A stretch of 64,000 nucleotides of DNA from contig NZ_JAAFZH010000017.1 in NCBI RefSeq assembly GCF_010435915.1, forward strand, positions 1-64,000. The letters run 5' to 3'. Of the stretch, positions 43,046 to 51,887 are shown one piece after another. The notes below the pieces were generated by a model. It worked only from the letters and a program-made list of their open reading frames with translations. It ran no database searches and was not told the DNA's origin. The DNA comes from Spirosoma terrae. Its GTDB lineage: Bacteria > Bacteroidota > Bacteroidia > Cytophagales > Spirosomataceae. Position 1 is the first letter of the stretch; each line of letters opens with the position of its first letter. Both the position numbers and the translations under genes were made by a program.

Positions 43046-45475
43046 ATGAAAACCAATTTACGGATTAGGCTTCTCTACTTATTAGTTACTGTAGCCATCG
43101 GGATATCGGCAAATGGTCAGACTACTCAGAATACGATTGGTCAGCCAAACGGGCCGGAGCGACGTAATGCAGCTCAATTTACGGTCAGCGGTTATATAAA
43201 AGATGCTTCCAACGGTGAAGGGCTTATTGGCGTTTCGGTTTATGTTAAAGAAACAGGGACGGGAACCGTCACCAATAATTACGGTTTTTACGCCGTAACA
43301 GCTCCTGCCGGCAATTATACGCTCATTATCTCCTACGTTGGCTTCCAGAAAGAAACCCGGTCTGTTTCACTAACCGACCGGAACCTTCGCCTGGATGTTG
43401 AACTACAGGAAGAAGGTAAACAACTCCAGGAGGTTGTTGTATCGACCAAAGCCGAAGACGACAACGTAAAAAACATTGAGATGAGCGTTAATCAGATCGA
43501 TGTTAAAACGCTCAAACGAATTCCAGCTCTGCTCGGTGAGGTCGACGTAGTACGTAGCATCCAGTTGCTTCCCGGCGTCTCTACAGTCGGCGAAGGAGCA
43601 ACGGGATTTAACGTTCGGGGGGGTAGTATTGATCAGAACCTGGTTCTGCTGGATGAAGCTCCGGTCTATAATTCCTCTCACCTGTTTGGCTTTTTCTCGG
43701 TCTTCAACCCCGATGCGGTCAAAGACGTAAAGCTTATAAAAGGTGGAATTCCATCCAATTACGGTGGCCGGGTTTCGTCGATTCTGGATGTTCGTTTGAA
43801 AGAAGGGAATGCAAAAAAGCCAGAACTCAACGGCGGCATAGGACTGATTTTTAGCCGATTGTCTTACGAGAGACCCGTTTTCAAAGGAAAAGGCTCCTTT
43901 ATTGTTGCCGCCCGACGTTCGTATGCCGACATTCTGGCGCAACCTTTTCTGAACAGCGATCTTCGCGGATCAAAATTCTACTTCTATGACCTGACCGCGA
44001 AGGGAAACTACCGCATCAACGATAAAAATACGGTGTTTCTGTCGGGTTATTTGGGCCGCGACGTCTTTGGGGCCGATTTCGGTTTTAACTGGGGAAATGC
44101 TACCGTTTCAGCGCGCTGGAACCACGTTTTCAGCGATCGGTTGTTTTTGAACACAACCGCCTATTACAGCAACTACGACTACTCGCTTAATTCGGACTTG
44201 AAGGGCAAGAATCCCAACGATTTTTTCCGAACCGACTCCCGCATTGTCGACTACAGCTTAAAACCTGATTTTTCGCTGTTTCTGGGCAAAAACACCATTA
44301 CGTTTGGCGGTCAATCGATCGTTCATGATTTTCAGCCCGGCACCGCTACCGCAGCCAGTGCTGGCGCCGTGAGAAGTTTTGGCTTGTCGAGCAAATACGC
44401 ACTTGAAAACGCGCTGTACGTGGGTAATGAACAGCAGGTAACACCAAAACTCCAGCTACAATACGGCCTTCGTTATTCGTTGTTCAGCTACATAGGGCCG
44501 GGCGAAGCTTACTTTTTTCAGACCGACGTACCAACGGGCCAGCGCAGAACCGTGCTCACAACGGTTGACTATCGGGGTCGGGAAACCATAAAAACATACG
44601 GTAACTGGGAACCCCGATTCTCAGCCAAATATGAATTACCACGTAACAGTTCGTTAAAACTGAGCTATAACCGGTTAGCCCAATATATTCACCTCATTTC
44701 CAACACCACAGCGTCGACTCCATTGGACGTATGGACACCATCGACCAATAACATCCGGCCGCAGATTGCCGATCAGATTGCTGGTGGCTACTTCAAAAAC
44801 TTTGGAAAATCGGGCAACGAGTTTGAAGCCTCGGTGGAGGTTTATTACAAATGGCTTCAGAACCAGATCGACTATATCGACGGGGCCAATCTGATTCTGA
44901 ATAAGTACCTGGAAGGCGATCTACTCAGCGGACGGGGCCGTGCTTATGGTGCTGAGTTTTTCCTGAAACGCACAACGGGCGTCGTGAACGGCTGGGTCAG
45001 TTATACGCTGGCGAAAACCGAACGTCAGGTCGATGGAATCAACAACGGCGACTGGTACGCTACTCGGTTCGACAAACGCCATACGCTTACGTCGGTGCTC
45101 ATGTTCGATCCGCCGAGTGCCAAACGCTGGAATTTTGCGGCTACGTTCACACTAGCCAGCGGTACGCCTGGTACGTTCCCAACCAATCGTTTCGAATTTC
45201 AGGACATTACCGCCCCCATTTTCAGCGGACGTAACAACTATCGAATTCCAGCCTATCACCGGCTCGATCTGGCAGCGACCTTGCAGGGACGCAAGCGTAC
45301 GGGTAAAAAGAAGGATGACAACTGGGTGTTTTCAGTCTATAATGTATATGGCAGAAAGAACCCTTTCTCGGTCTATTTCCAGCCAAATAAAGACAATCCT
45401 CGGGTAACGGAAGCCATCAAATACTCCGTGTTTGCGACGGTAATTCCGTCTGTTACGTACAATTTCAAATTTTAG
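43046..45475 (+). CDS. TonB-dependent receptor (FecA/CarboxypepD-reg type)
   Basis: 809 aa. Signal peptide to near ANGQ, then a carboxypeptidase-regulatory-like domain (SGYIKDASNGEGLIGVSVYV), a TonB-box-like QLQEVVVST, the plug (GFNVRGGSIDQNLVLLDEAP and VSSILDVRLKEG) and a large barrel ending in TYNFKF. The partner DUF4249 gene starts 43 bases downstream; this pair is common in Bacteroidota and is thought to work as a SusCD-like import unit, with unknown ligand. It lacks a FecI/FecR pair nearby. Confidence 0.93.
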   Translation: MKTNLRIRLLYLLVTVAIGISANGQTTQNTIGQPNGPERRNAAQFTVSGYIKDASNGEGLIGVSVYVKETGTGTVTNNYGFYAVTAPAGNYTLIISYVGFQKETRSVSLTDRNLRLDVELQEEGKQLQEVVVSTKAEDDNVKNIEMSVNQIDVKTLKRIPALLGEVDVVRSIQLLPGVSTVGEGATGFNVRGGSIDQNLVLLDEAPVYNSSHLFGFFSVFNPDAVKDVKLIKGGIPSNYGGRVSSILDVRLKEGNAKKPELNGGIGLIFSRLSYERPVFKGKGSFIVAARRSYADILAQPFLNSDLRGSKFYFYDLTAKGNYRINDKNTVFLSGYLGRDVFGADFGFNWGNATVSARWNHVFSDRLFLNTTAYYSNYDYSLNSDLKGKNPNDFFRTDSRIVDYSLKPDFSLFLGKNTITFGGQSIVHDFQPGTATAASAGAVRSFGLSSKYALENALYVGNEQQVTPKLQLQYGLRYSLFSYIGPGEAYFFQTDVPTGQRRTVLTTVDYRGRETIKTYGNWEPRFSAKYELPRNSSLKLSYNRLAQYIHLISNTTASTPLDVWTPSTNNIRPQIADQIAGGYFKNFGKSGNEFEASVEVYYKWLQNQIDYIDGANLILNKYLEGDLLSGRGRAYGAEFFLKRTTGVVNGWVSYTLAKTERQVDGINNGDWYATRFDKRHTLTSVLMFDPPSAKRWNFAATFTLASGTPGTFPTNRFEFQDITAPIFSGRNNYRIPAYHRLDLAATLQGRKRTGKKKDDNWVFSVYNVYGRKNPFSVYFQPNKDNPRVTEAIKYSVFATVIPSVTYNFKF

Positions 45476-45518
45476 GAAAAGTCATCCGAGTTAATCGCTC
45501 AACAGCGTTTTAAAATCC

Positions 45519-46424
45519 ATGAAGAAGTATAAACTCATATATCATTTACCCGTTTTTCTGCTTGCCATCTATACCTTGTCGGGCTGCGAAACAGTCATTG
45601 ATGCCAAACTTGATACGGGTCCATCACAATTATCGGTCGATGCAATTCTGACTGACCAGGCTGGTCAGCAAACCATCCGTTTAACGCAGACAGCGGCCTA
45701 TTTCAATAGCAATACGCCACCGGCTGCCCTAAGCGCTACGGTAACCGTTTCGGACGATGCGGGAAAAACCTACGCCTTTACCGATTCAGATAACGACGGT
45801 TATTATACCTGGAAGCCAACGGGAAACGATACGCTTGGCCACATCGGACGAACGTATCAGCTGAACATTACGTATCAGAATGAAACGTACCGCGCTACGT
45901 CGAAAATGAATCGGGTACCATCCGTTGATTCCATTACGTTCGTCAAAACAAAACTCAACCCCTTTTCGACTACTGAAGGGTATCGGGCGGAGTTTTATGC
46001 CCGCGATCTGCCGGGAGCCGTCGATTACTACCGGATTCGGTATTTCAGGAATAACGAATTACAAAACAGAGCCCGCGATATTACGGTAGCCCAGGATGGC
46101 GCTTTTCAGGGTAGCGCCGACACCGACGGTCTGATGTTTATTCGGCCTATCCGCCGGTCAATCAACCCGGATAGTTTATACGCGCTCAACGACGTAGTGA
46201 AAGTTGAAGTCCACTCCTTAACGCTTGAAGCCTTCACGTTTTGGCAGGAGCTGCAAACGCAGGTTACCAATGGCGGTTTGTTTGCTACCCCTCCTACCAA
46301 CGTACCAACCAATATCATAAACACGAAGTCGGGGGGACGTAATGGCGTTGGCTTTTTTATGACGTCGGCCGTTCGGAGCCGAACAGCACAGGTTATACCC
46401 ACCAACCTGAGACCAGATTTATAA
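45519..46424 (+). CDS. DUF4249 lipoprotein, receptor partner
   Basis: 301 aa. Lipoprotein signal with lipobox LSGC (mature Cys at residue 23). The DUF4249 pattern follows: AKLDTGPSQLSVDAILTDQ, ATVTVSDDAGKTYAFTDSDNDGYYTW, an YQLNITYQNETYRATS beta-sandwich strand and a long C-terminal domain with FWQELQTQVTNGGLFATPPTNVPTNI. It probably caps the upstream TonB receptor at the cell surface. It is directly downstream in the same operon. Confidence 0.88.
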   Translation: MKKYKLIYHLPVFLLAIYTLSGCETVIDAKLDTGPSQLSVDAILTDQAGQQTIRLTQTAAYFNSNTPPAALSATVTVSDDAGKTYAFTDSDNDGYYTWKPTGNDTLGHIGRTYQLNITYQNETYRATSKMNRVPSVDSITFVKTKLNPFSTTEGYRAEFYARDLPGAVDYYRIRYFRNNELQNRARDITVAQDGAFQGSADTDGLMFIRPIRRSINPDSLYALNDVVKVEVHSLTLEAFTFWQELQTQVTNGGLFATPPTNVPTNIINTKSGGRNGVGFFMTSAVRSRTAQVIPTNLRPDL

Positions 46425-46429
46425 AATCG

Positions 46430-46464
46430 GTTGTCTCCGTCAGCAAGATGCTGGCGGAGACAAC
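46430..46464. terminator. hairpin between the DUF4249 and flippase genes
   Basis: GTTGTCTCCGTCAGCA and TGCTGGCGGAGACAAC pair with one mismatch around a 3-base loop, at convergent gene ends. Confidence 0.7.
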
Positions 46465-46473
46465 TAACTAATC

Positions 46474-48012
46474 CTACGCTTTGTCGCTGACAGCTGCTTT
46501 TTTATTCCGATATCGTTCCAGAACTGGCAGAAACGTATTGCGTTCAATCACCAGAATAACCGCCAGAAATAAGCCGAATAAGGCCATATGGTAGGGTACG
46601 GCCAACCAGAGATTCGGAATTTTAATGTATTGTGCCGCGTAAATCAGCAATCCTCCACCAGTTATATAGCCAATCGCCGATTTGATGTGATAAGGAACTG
46701 GGTAATATTTCTCGCCTAATACGTAGCAGATGACCATCATCACAAAACTGGAAGCCAGAAATGCTACTGCACAACCCATATAGCCAATCAGCGGAATAAG
46801 TATAATGTTGCCGACAATGGTAGTAGCCGCTCCGATCACGGTAATCAGCGTTCCAAACTGGGTTTTGTCACTGAGTTTAAACCAGAACGAGATATTGTAA
46901 TAAACGCCCAGAAATAAATTGGCTAACAGTAGCAGCGGTACGATAGGCAAGCCCGGCCGATAACGTTTCGATACCAGCAAACCCACTACGTCCAGGTTTA
47001 GACTTACGCCCACCCAAATCAGGACGCAGGCAATAATGAACCATTTTGTTACGTCGGCCAGCAGTTTAGGGGAGTTTTTATCTTCGGCGCGGGAAAAGAA
47101 AAACGGATCGGCGGCAAACTTAAATGATTGAATCACCAGCGCCATAAATACCGACAATTTCAGGCAGTTACCATAAATCCCCAGCGCGTCTTTACTCGTC
47201 AGACCCGGATAAAAATTCTCGGGTAGCCAGTGCTGTAGGAACAAACGGTCAGTCATCGTATTGACTAAACCCGCTAGGCTCGTAAGCATCAGCGGAGCCG
47301 CATAGAGTAGCAGGGCTTTCGATTCTGTTTTATCGAGTCGGAACTGAAATCCAGTGAATGCATCGCGCAGAAGAATAAAATACGTAGCATTACTCAACAG
47401 GTTGGCCAGAATAATATAGCCAGGGCCTAAACTCGGGTAATAGATCAAATCAATGACCGGCTTCAATACGGTCAGGTATTTTCCATTGTAGATATCCCGG
47501 CAGATGATCAGGAAAAATACATTCAGAAATACCGTAATGAGAATATTAATGACTCTGGCCTGCACAAACCGACGAGCCCGATTTTCGACACGTAACCGGG
47601 CAAACGGAATATTCATGATCGCGTCAATAGCCACGATCAAAGCAACCCAGATCACAGATAATTCCTGACCCGGATAATCGAGCCAGACAACAATTTGCGG
47701 TGTTAGCAGGATAATCAGCAGCGATAGAAACAGGCTGACTACGATCACCATACTCAGGCTTTCATTGAATACCTTCTGTTTATCGTCGGGACGGCGAGCA
47801 GCAAACCGAAAAAAAGCAGTTTCCAGCCCGAGCGTGTAAATAACCAGCAGAATACCAACCCAACTATACAGCTCTACGTTAGAGGCCATTTCTTCGGGCC
47901 GGGTAAAAACATACGTTTGCAGCGGCACCAGCGCAAAATTTAACATTCGCCCCAAAATGGTGCTAATGCCGTATAGAGCCGTATCGCTGGCCAGTTTTTT
48001 AAATGTACTCAT
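46474..48012 (-). CDS. polysaccharide/oligosaccharide flippase (Wzx, MOP superfamily)
   Basis: 512 aa with about 14 membrane helices. The N-terminus KLASDTALYGISTILGRMLNF and later PLMLTSLAGLVNTMTDRLFL match the polysaccharide biosynthesis protein family of the MOP exporters, which flip lipid-linked glycan units across the inner membrane. Which glycan is not known because no glycosyltransferase genes flank it. The short charged tail (ERYRNKKAAVSDKA) is normal. The nearest glycan-related genes in the window are the acetylation pair at 33-36 kb. Confidence 0.88.
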   Translation of the reverse strand: MSTFKKLASDTALYGISTILGRMLNFALVPLQTYVFTRPEEMASNVELYSWVGILLVIYTLGLETAFFRFAARRPDDKQKVFNESLSMVIVVSLFLSLLIILLTPQIVVWLDYPGQELSVIWVALIVAIDAIMNIPFARLRVENRARRFVQARVINILITVFLNVFFLIICRDIYNGKYLTVLKPVIDLIYYPSLGPGYIILANLLSNATYFILLRDAFTGFQFRLDKTESKALLLYAAPLMLTSLAGLVNTMTDRLFLQHWLPENFYPGLTSKDALGIYGNCLKLSVFMALVIQSFKFAADPFFFSRAEDKNSPKLLADVTKWFIIACVLIWVGVSLNLDVVGLLVSKRYRPGLPIVPLLLLANLFLGVYYNISFWFKLSDKTQFGTLITVIGAATTIVGNIILIPLIGYMGCAVAFLASSFVMMVICYVLGEKYYPVPYHIKSAIGYITGGGLLIYAAQYIKIPNLWLAVPYHMALFGLFLAVILVIERNTFLPVLERYRNKKAAVSDKA

Positions 48013-48350
48013 TATAGGGAGACCTAACTAAAAGAGGAGCTTTTGCGCTCGCGCAGACAAAGTTAAGAAGCCGTTTGAATTAATCGCTTTGGCTGCCAAG
48101 CGTGGCTTTCGGCCTCAGTGGGCGTTACTTTTTTCGTCCGTAGCTACGGCTACGTCGGAATGCCGCATCATCTCAAAAAGCGCCTGGACTGCGACCAAAA
48201 TCCACTGCTTTTCAGCTCAAATCGCTAACTCACACAACTTCTAAGACGTTTGGTTATCTTTGTGGCTCAGAACGAGATAGTCTCTTTACGCTTTCGTTTA
48301 ACTTGATCACTAATTTTCGAAACAGCTACACTGCTGTTTCAACCGACAGC
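48013..48350. other. 338-base gap between the flippase gene and purH
   Basis: Divergent promoter region. It holds a -7-like TATCTTTG at 48255-48262 for purH and, on the minus strand, TAACTTTG at 48059-48066 for the flippase, plus a short palindrome CCGTAGCTACGG near 48130. No open frame or RNA gene is evident. Confidence 0.45.
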
Positions 48351-49895
48351 ATGTCCCTGAAAATTTCTTCTGCGCTAATCTCCGTTTATTACAAAGACGG
48401 TCTTGAGCCACTAGTACGGCTACTACACGAACAAAACGTAAAGCTGTACTCAACGGGTGGAACCCAGACATTTATTGAACAACTTGGCATTCCCGTAACG
48501 GCCGTTGAAGACCTGACTGGCTACCCGTCTATATTTGGTGGCCGGGTAAAAACGCTTCATCCTGCCGTAATGGGTGGTATTCTGTACCGTCGCGAAATGC
48601 CCGAAGACCTTGCTCAGGCAGAGCGTCACCGGATCCCGCCTATCGATATGGTGGTGGTTGATTTGTATCCGTTTGAGGAAACCGTAGCGTCAGGTGCATC
48701 CGACGAAGATATTATCGAGAAAATCGACATTGGTGGCATTTCACTGATTCGGGCAGCCGCCAAAAATCATAAAGATGTTCTGATTGTATCGTCTCGAAGC
48801 CAATACGGCAACGTAGTGAAACTGCTCGCCGGAAAGAACGGAACTACTGAGCTAAGCGATCGTCGGCAGTATGCGAAAGATGCTTTTGCTGTTACGTCGT
48901 ACTACGACACGGCCATCCAGTCTTATTTTGCGGGTTCAGTGGCGGACTCTGGCGAGGCAGTTGCTATCACCAATTTCAAAAAATTACCCGCTAATCACCT
49001 GCGTTACGGCGAAAACCCACACCAGCAGGCTACATTCTACGGCGATCTGGAGGCTATGTTCGACAAACTGCATGGCAAAGAACTGTCGTATAACAACCTG
49101 GTCGATGTGGATGCCTGCGTGGGCCTGATCGACGAATTCCCTGTTGCTGACGGCAGTACGTTCGCCATCATAAAGCACACCAACGCTTGTGGTATTGCTA
49201 CCGCGCCAACGGCTAAAGAAGCGTATCTGAACGCGCTCTCCTGCGATCCAGTCTCCGCGTTTGGTGGTGTTATCATTTCGAACGTAGCGGTTGACCTGGC
49301 TACAGCGGAAGAGTTGAACAAACTGTTCATGGAGATTCTGATTGCACCCGATTTCGCCCCTGAAGCGCTGGAGCTACTGAAATCGAAAAAGAATCGGATT
49401 CTGCTGAAGCGTAAGTCCGTCCATCTGCCAACCATTATGTTCAAAACCATTTTGAACGGCGTTCTGGAACAGGATAAGGACAACCAGACCGAAACGGCCG
49501 ATCAGTTTAAGGTGGTTACGCAGAAAGCGCCCACCGATGCCGAACAGCAGGCACTGGAGTTTGCGCTGAAAGTGTGTAAGCATACCAAATCAAACACCAT
49601 TGTACTGGCGAAAAAGGATCAGCTTCTGGCCAGTGGGGTCGGGCAAACCTCACGCGTCGATGCACTACGTCAGGCTATCGAGAAAGCAGGTTCTTTCGGG
49701 TTCGACCTGACAGGAGCCGTAATGGCTTCCGACGCGTTCTTCCCTTTCCCCGACTGCGTAGAAATCGCCGATCAGGCGGGCATTACGGCCGTTGTTCAGC
49801 CCGGAGGCTCCGTTCGCGACCAGGATTCAATTGACTACTGTAACGCACACGGCCTGGCTATGGTAACGACCGGCGTACGCCATTTTAAACATTGA
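48351..49895 (+). CDS. purH: bifunctional AICAR formyltransferase / IMP cyclohydrolase
   Basis: 514 aa from the ATG at 48351; the TTG-led frame to 48303 is rejected because family proteins start just before ISVYYKDGL. The N-terminal MGS-like cyclohydrolase domain has LYSTGGTQTFIE and GGRVKTLHPAVMGG; the formyltransferase domain carries LRYGENPHQ, KHTNACGIA and SDAFFPFPD. It performs the last two steps of IMP synthesis. Its stop codon is the first base group of palindromic element B, so the 3' UTR is that element. Confidence 0.96.
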   Translation: MSLKISSALISVYYKDGLEPLVRLLHEQNVKLYSTGGTQTFIEQLGIPVTAVEDLTGYPSIFGGRVKTLHPAVMGGILYRREMPEDLAQAERHRIPPIDMVVVDLYPFEETVASGASDEDIIEKIDIGGISLIRAAAKNHKDVLIVSSRSQYGNVVKLLAGKNGTTELSDRRQYAKDAFAVTSYYDTAIQSYFAGSVADSGEAVAITNFKKLPANHLRYGENPHQQATFYGDLEAMFDKLHGKELSYNNLVDVDACVGLIDEFPVADGSTFAIIKHTNACGIATAPTAKEAYLNALSCDPVSAFGGVIISNVAVDLATAEELNKLFMEILIAPDFAPEALELLKSKKNRILLKRKSVHLPTIMFKTILNGVLEQDKDNQTETADQFKVVTQKAPTDAEQQALEFALKVCKHTKSNTIVLAKKDQLLASGVGQTSRVDALRQAIEKAGSFGFDLTGAVMASDAFFPFPDCVEIADQAGITAVVQPGGSVRDQDSIDYCNAHGLAMVTTGVRHFKH

Positions 49896-50005
49896 CCAGG
49901 ATTTGTGGGATTTAATTGACTGACTTTGATTTTATTTTAGCTTCAAAGAAGTGCCTGAATCAAACAAAATCAAAGTCAGTCAATTAAATCCCACAAATCC
50001 TGGTT
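49896..50005. repeat. palindromic element B (same family as A and C)
   Basis: Arms of about 38 bases (CCAGGATTTGTGGGATTTAA... and its complement) pair almost perfectly. The loop contains GCTTCAAAGAAGTGCCTGA, nearly identical to element A. It begins right after the purH stop codon and ends 8 bases before the acyltransferase ATG. Confidence 0.85.
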
Positions 50006-50012
50006 CTGAATT

Positions 50013-50747
50013 ATGCGACTACTCTATTCCATTTGGTGCGCCATCTATTTTATACTGCTGTATCTGGTTTTATTCCCGATACAGTTTGTGTTTTTACAGC
50101 GTGACGAATGGAAGCCAGTGGCGCATAAAATCAATTATATCTGGGGGCGGTTGTTCTTTCTCGGTATCGGCATGCCTGTTCACGTAGAACACCGTTTCAA
50201 ACCCGATCCGAAACAGGTTTATGTGTTTTGCGCGAATCATTTTTCGTATCTGGACATTGCGGCTATGGGCGTCATTGTGAAGAATTATTACGCTTTCGTC
50301 GGCAAGAGTGATGTAAAACATATTCCGTTACTCGGCTATATGTTCGCTAAGCTTCATGTTCAGGTTGATCGCGATCAGCCCAACAGCCGGGCCTACTCGC
50401 TGGCGAAATCGATTCGTACGCTGGCATCGGGACGTAGCATCATGATTTTTCCTGAAGGTGGTATCCGAGCCAAGCAACCGCCTAAAATGCATTATCCCTT
50501 CAAAGATGGAGCGTTTGTTATGGCCATCCAGCAGCAGGTTCCGATCGTTCCCGTTACGTTGCTGAATAATTATAAGATTCTGCCCGACGTCCCCAAAGTG
50601 CGTATGCACTGGCATCCACTCCGAGCTGTTATCCACCCACCCATCGAAACAAAAGGCTTAACTCAGGACAACATTGAGTGGCTGAAAGAAGAAACGTACC
50701 GAATTATTGATGCCGAATTAATGAAGGCAGAACAAACAGTAGCCTAA
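50013..50747 (+). CDS. 1-acyl-sn-glycerol-3-phosphate acyltransferase (PlsC family)
   Basis: 244 aa. One N-terminal membrane helix (about residues 8-28), then the acyltransferase motifs: NHFSYLD (HX4D catalytic box), the FPEGGIRAK phosphate-binding motif and VPIVPVTLLNN. It makes phosphatidic acid from lysophosphatidic acid at the inner membrane, or an ornithine-lipid-like variant; motifs fit PlsC. It is in the same direction as gatC, 18 bases upstream, so the two are probably co-transcribed. Confidence 0.88.
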   Translation: MRLLYSIWCAIYFILLYLVLFPIQFVFLQRDEWKPVAHKINYIWGRLFFLGIGMPVHVEHRFKPDPKQVYVFCANHFSYLDIAAMGVIVKNYYAFVGKSDVKHIPLLGYMFAKLHVQVDRDQPNSRAYSLAKSIRTLASGRSIMIFPEGGIRAKQPPKMHYPFKDGAFVMAIQQQVPIVPVTLLNNYKILPDVPKVRMHWHPLRAVIHPPIETKGLTQDNIEWLKEETYRIIDAELMKAEQTVA

Positions 50748-50765
50748 CTTTACCTAGTTCGTACG

Positions 50766-51053
50766 ATGAAAGTAGATCAGGAAACCTTACATAAAATTGC
50801 CCATCTGGCCCGGCTAGAGGTTCGCCCGGAAGAAGAGGCCGACTTATTGAACAGCCTCAACGGCGTACTTACCTGGATGGAGCAACTCAACGAACTGGAC
50901 ACCACCGGCGTTGAGCCGCTTACCCACATTTCCGCCGAAACGAATGTGCTGCGTGACGATGTCGTTGGCAATCACCTCCCCCGCGAACAGGCACTTGCCA
51001 ACGCCCCACAACACGACGAGCAGTTTTTTGAAGTACCAAAAGTGCTGGAATAG
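50766..51053 (+). CDS. gatC: Asp-tRNA(Asn)/Glu-tRNA(Gln) amidotransferase subunit C
   Basis: 95 aa, full GatC. The conserved text HKIAHLARLEV, LNGVLTWMEQLNELDTTGVEPLTH and LRDDVV is easily recognised. GatC clamps GatA and GatB, which transamidate mischarged tRNAs. gatA and gatB are not adjacent, as often in Bacteroidota. The gene ends directly at palindromic element C. Confidence 0.93.
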   Translation: MKVDQETLHKIAHLARLEVRPEEEADLLNSLNGVLTWMEQLNELDTTGVEPLTHISAETNVLRDDVVGNHLPREQALANAPQHDEQFFEVPKVLE

Positions 51054-51054
51054 T

Positions 51055-51172
51055 CTGAACCGGGATTGAACGGATTAGGGGATTAAACGGATTTTGTTGG
51101 TCAAATCAAGCGCTTCTCTAAAGCGAAAAACAAAATCAGCTTAATCCCTAAATCCGCTCAATCCCGGTTCAG
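51055..51172. repeat. palindromic element C (same family as A and B, inverted)
   Basis: Arms of about 44 bases (CTGAACCGGGATTGAACGGA... against ...CTCAATCCCGGTTCAG) pair imperfectly. The loop, read on the minus strand, contains GCTTTAGAGAAGCGCTTGA, matching elements A and B in opposite orientation. It starts one base after the gatC stop and its right end supplies the TGA stop of the convergent hydrolase gene. Confidence 0.82.
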
Positions 51173-51825
51173 AAATCAATCGCTGCAGCCACTTTTTCGG
51201 GGTGAAAGACCAGACTGAAATGATCGCCGGGTACTTCGATAAAAGCCTCGTCGGGTCGGGCGATGATACTATCGCGACGTGTATGAATCCGCAGATCGGG
51301 AGCAACGGTTAGTGGAGACGCTTTCGCAAACAAAACCTGTAATTGCTGATACACGTAGCGTCGATTCATTCGTCTCATCCCTTGCATCAGGCTCCGATGC
51401 AATGCTGCCGATTCCGGAAAGGGGTATTTAGCATGAAAATATTCCGTCAGACGTCGGCTTTGCGTAACACCGGAGAACAGTAAAAAACGTAGCACATTCA
51501 GGTTGTGAATCGGAAGACGTATTTTCCGCTGATCAGTCCAGGACGAAATCTGAATGGTTTTCGAGCCGGTCTGCTGTTTCACATAAATCGCAACCCACCC
51601 GCCCATCGAATGTCCAATCAACACGTCGTTCGAGGTGATCGTATAACGCTCAACCAGGTAGTTCGCCAGGCGCTCTACGTTGATTTTACCGGTTGGCTTC
51701 CACTGTGCAAACTCATCGACAAAGTCGATCCGAATAAAATCGGCATCGGGCAATAGCGGCACTAAAGCATTGAATATAGACGAATCTTCCACGTAGCCGT
51801 GGAGCAAAAAAACACGAGTAGTCAT
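51169..51825 (-). CDS. alpha/beta hydrolase
   Basis: 218 aa from the ATG at 51825 (MTTRVFLLHGYVED); the longer frame to 51852 adds a non-conserved N-terminus. Oxyanion motif LLHGYVED, nucleophile elbow GHSMGG and a late VPGDHFSL with the catalytic histidine. Its length fits RBBP9/YdeN-like or lipase-type small hydrolases. The stop codon lies inside palindromic element C. No functional partner is evident. Confidence 0.78.
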   Translation of the reverse strand: MTTRVFLLHGYVEDSSIFNALVPLLPDADFIRIDFVDEFAQWKPTGKINVERLANYLVERYTITSNDVLIGHSMGGWVAIYVKQQTGSKTIQISSWTDQRKIRLPIHNLNVLRFLLFSGVTQSRRLTEYFHAKYPFPESAALHRSLMQGMRRMNRRYVYQQLQVLFAKASPLTVAPDLRIHTRRDSIIARPDEAFIEVPGDHFSLVFHPEKVAAAIDF

Positions 51826-51887
51826 TCTGTACTGCGAACCCAAGAGGCACAATTATGTACCTAAAGCCCGGATTGCAGCAAATTGGT

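Noticed and set aside
43403..43942. 179-codon open frame on the minus strand
   Set aside because: Antisense to the receptor plug domain; composition is that of a shadow frame.
48013..48350. Small gene or RNA in the purH upstream gap
   Set aside because: No frame with family features and no tRNA-like or riboswitch-like pattern found by eye.
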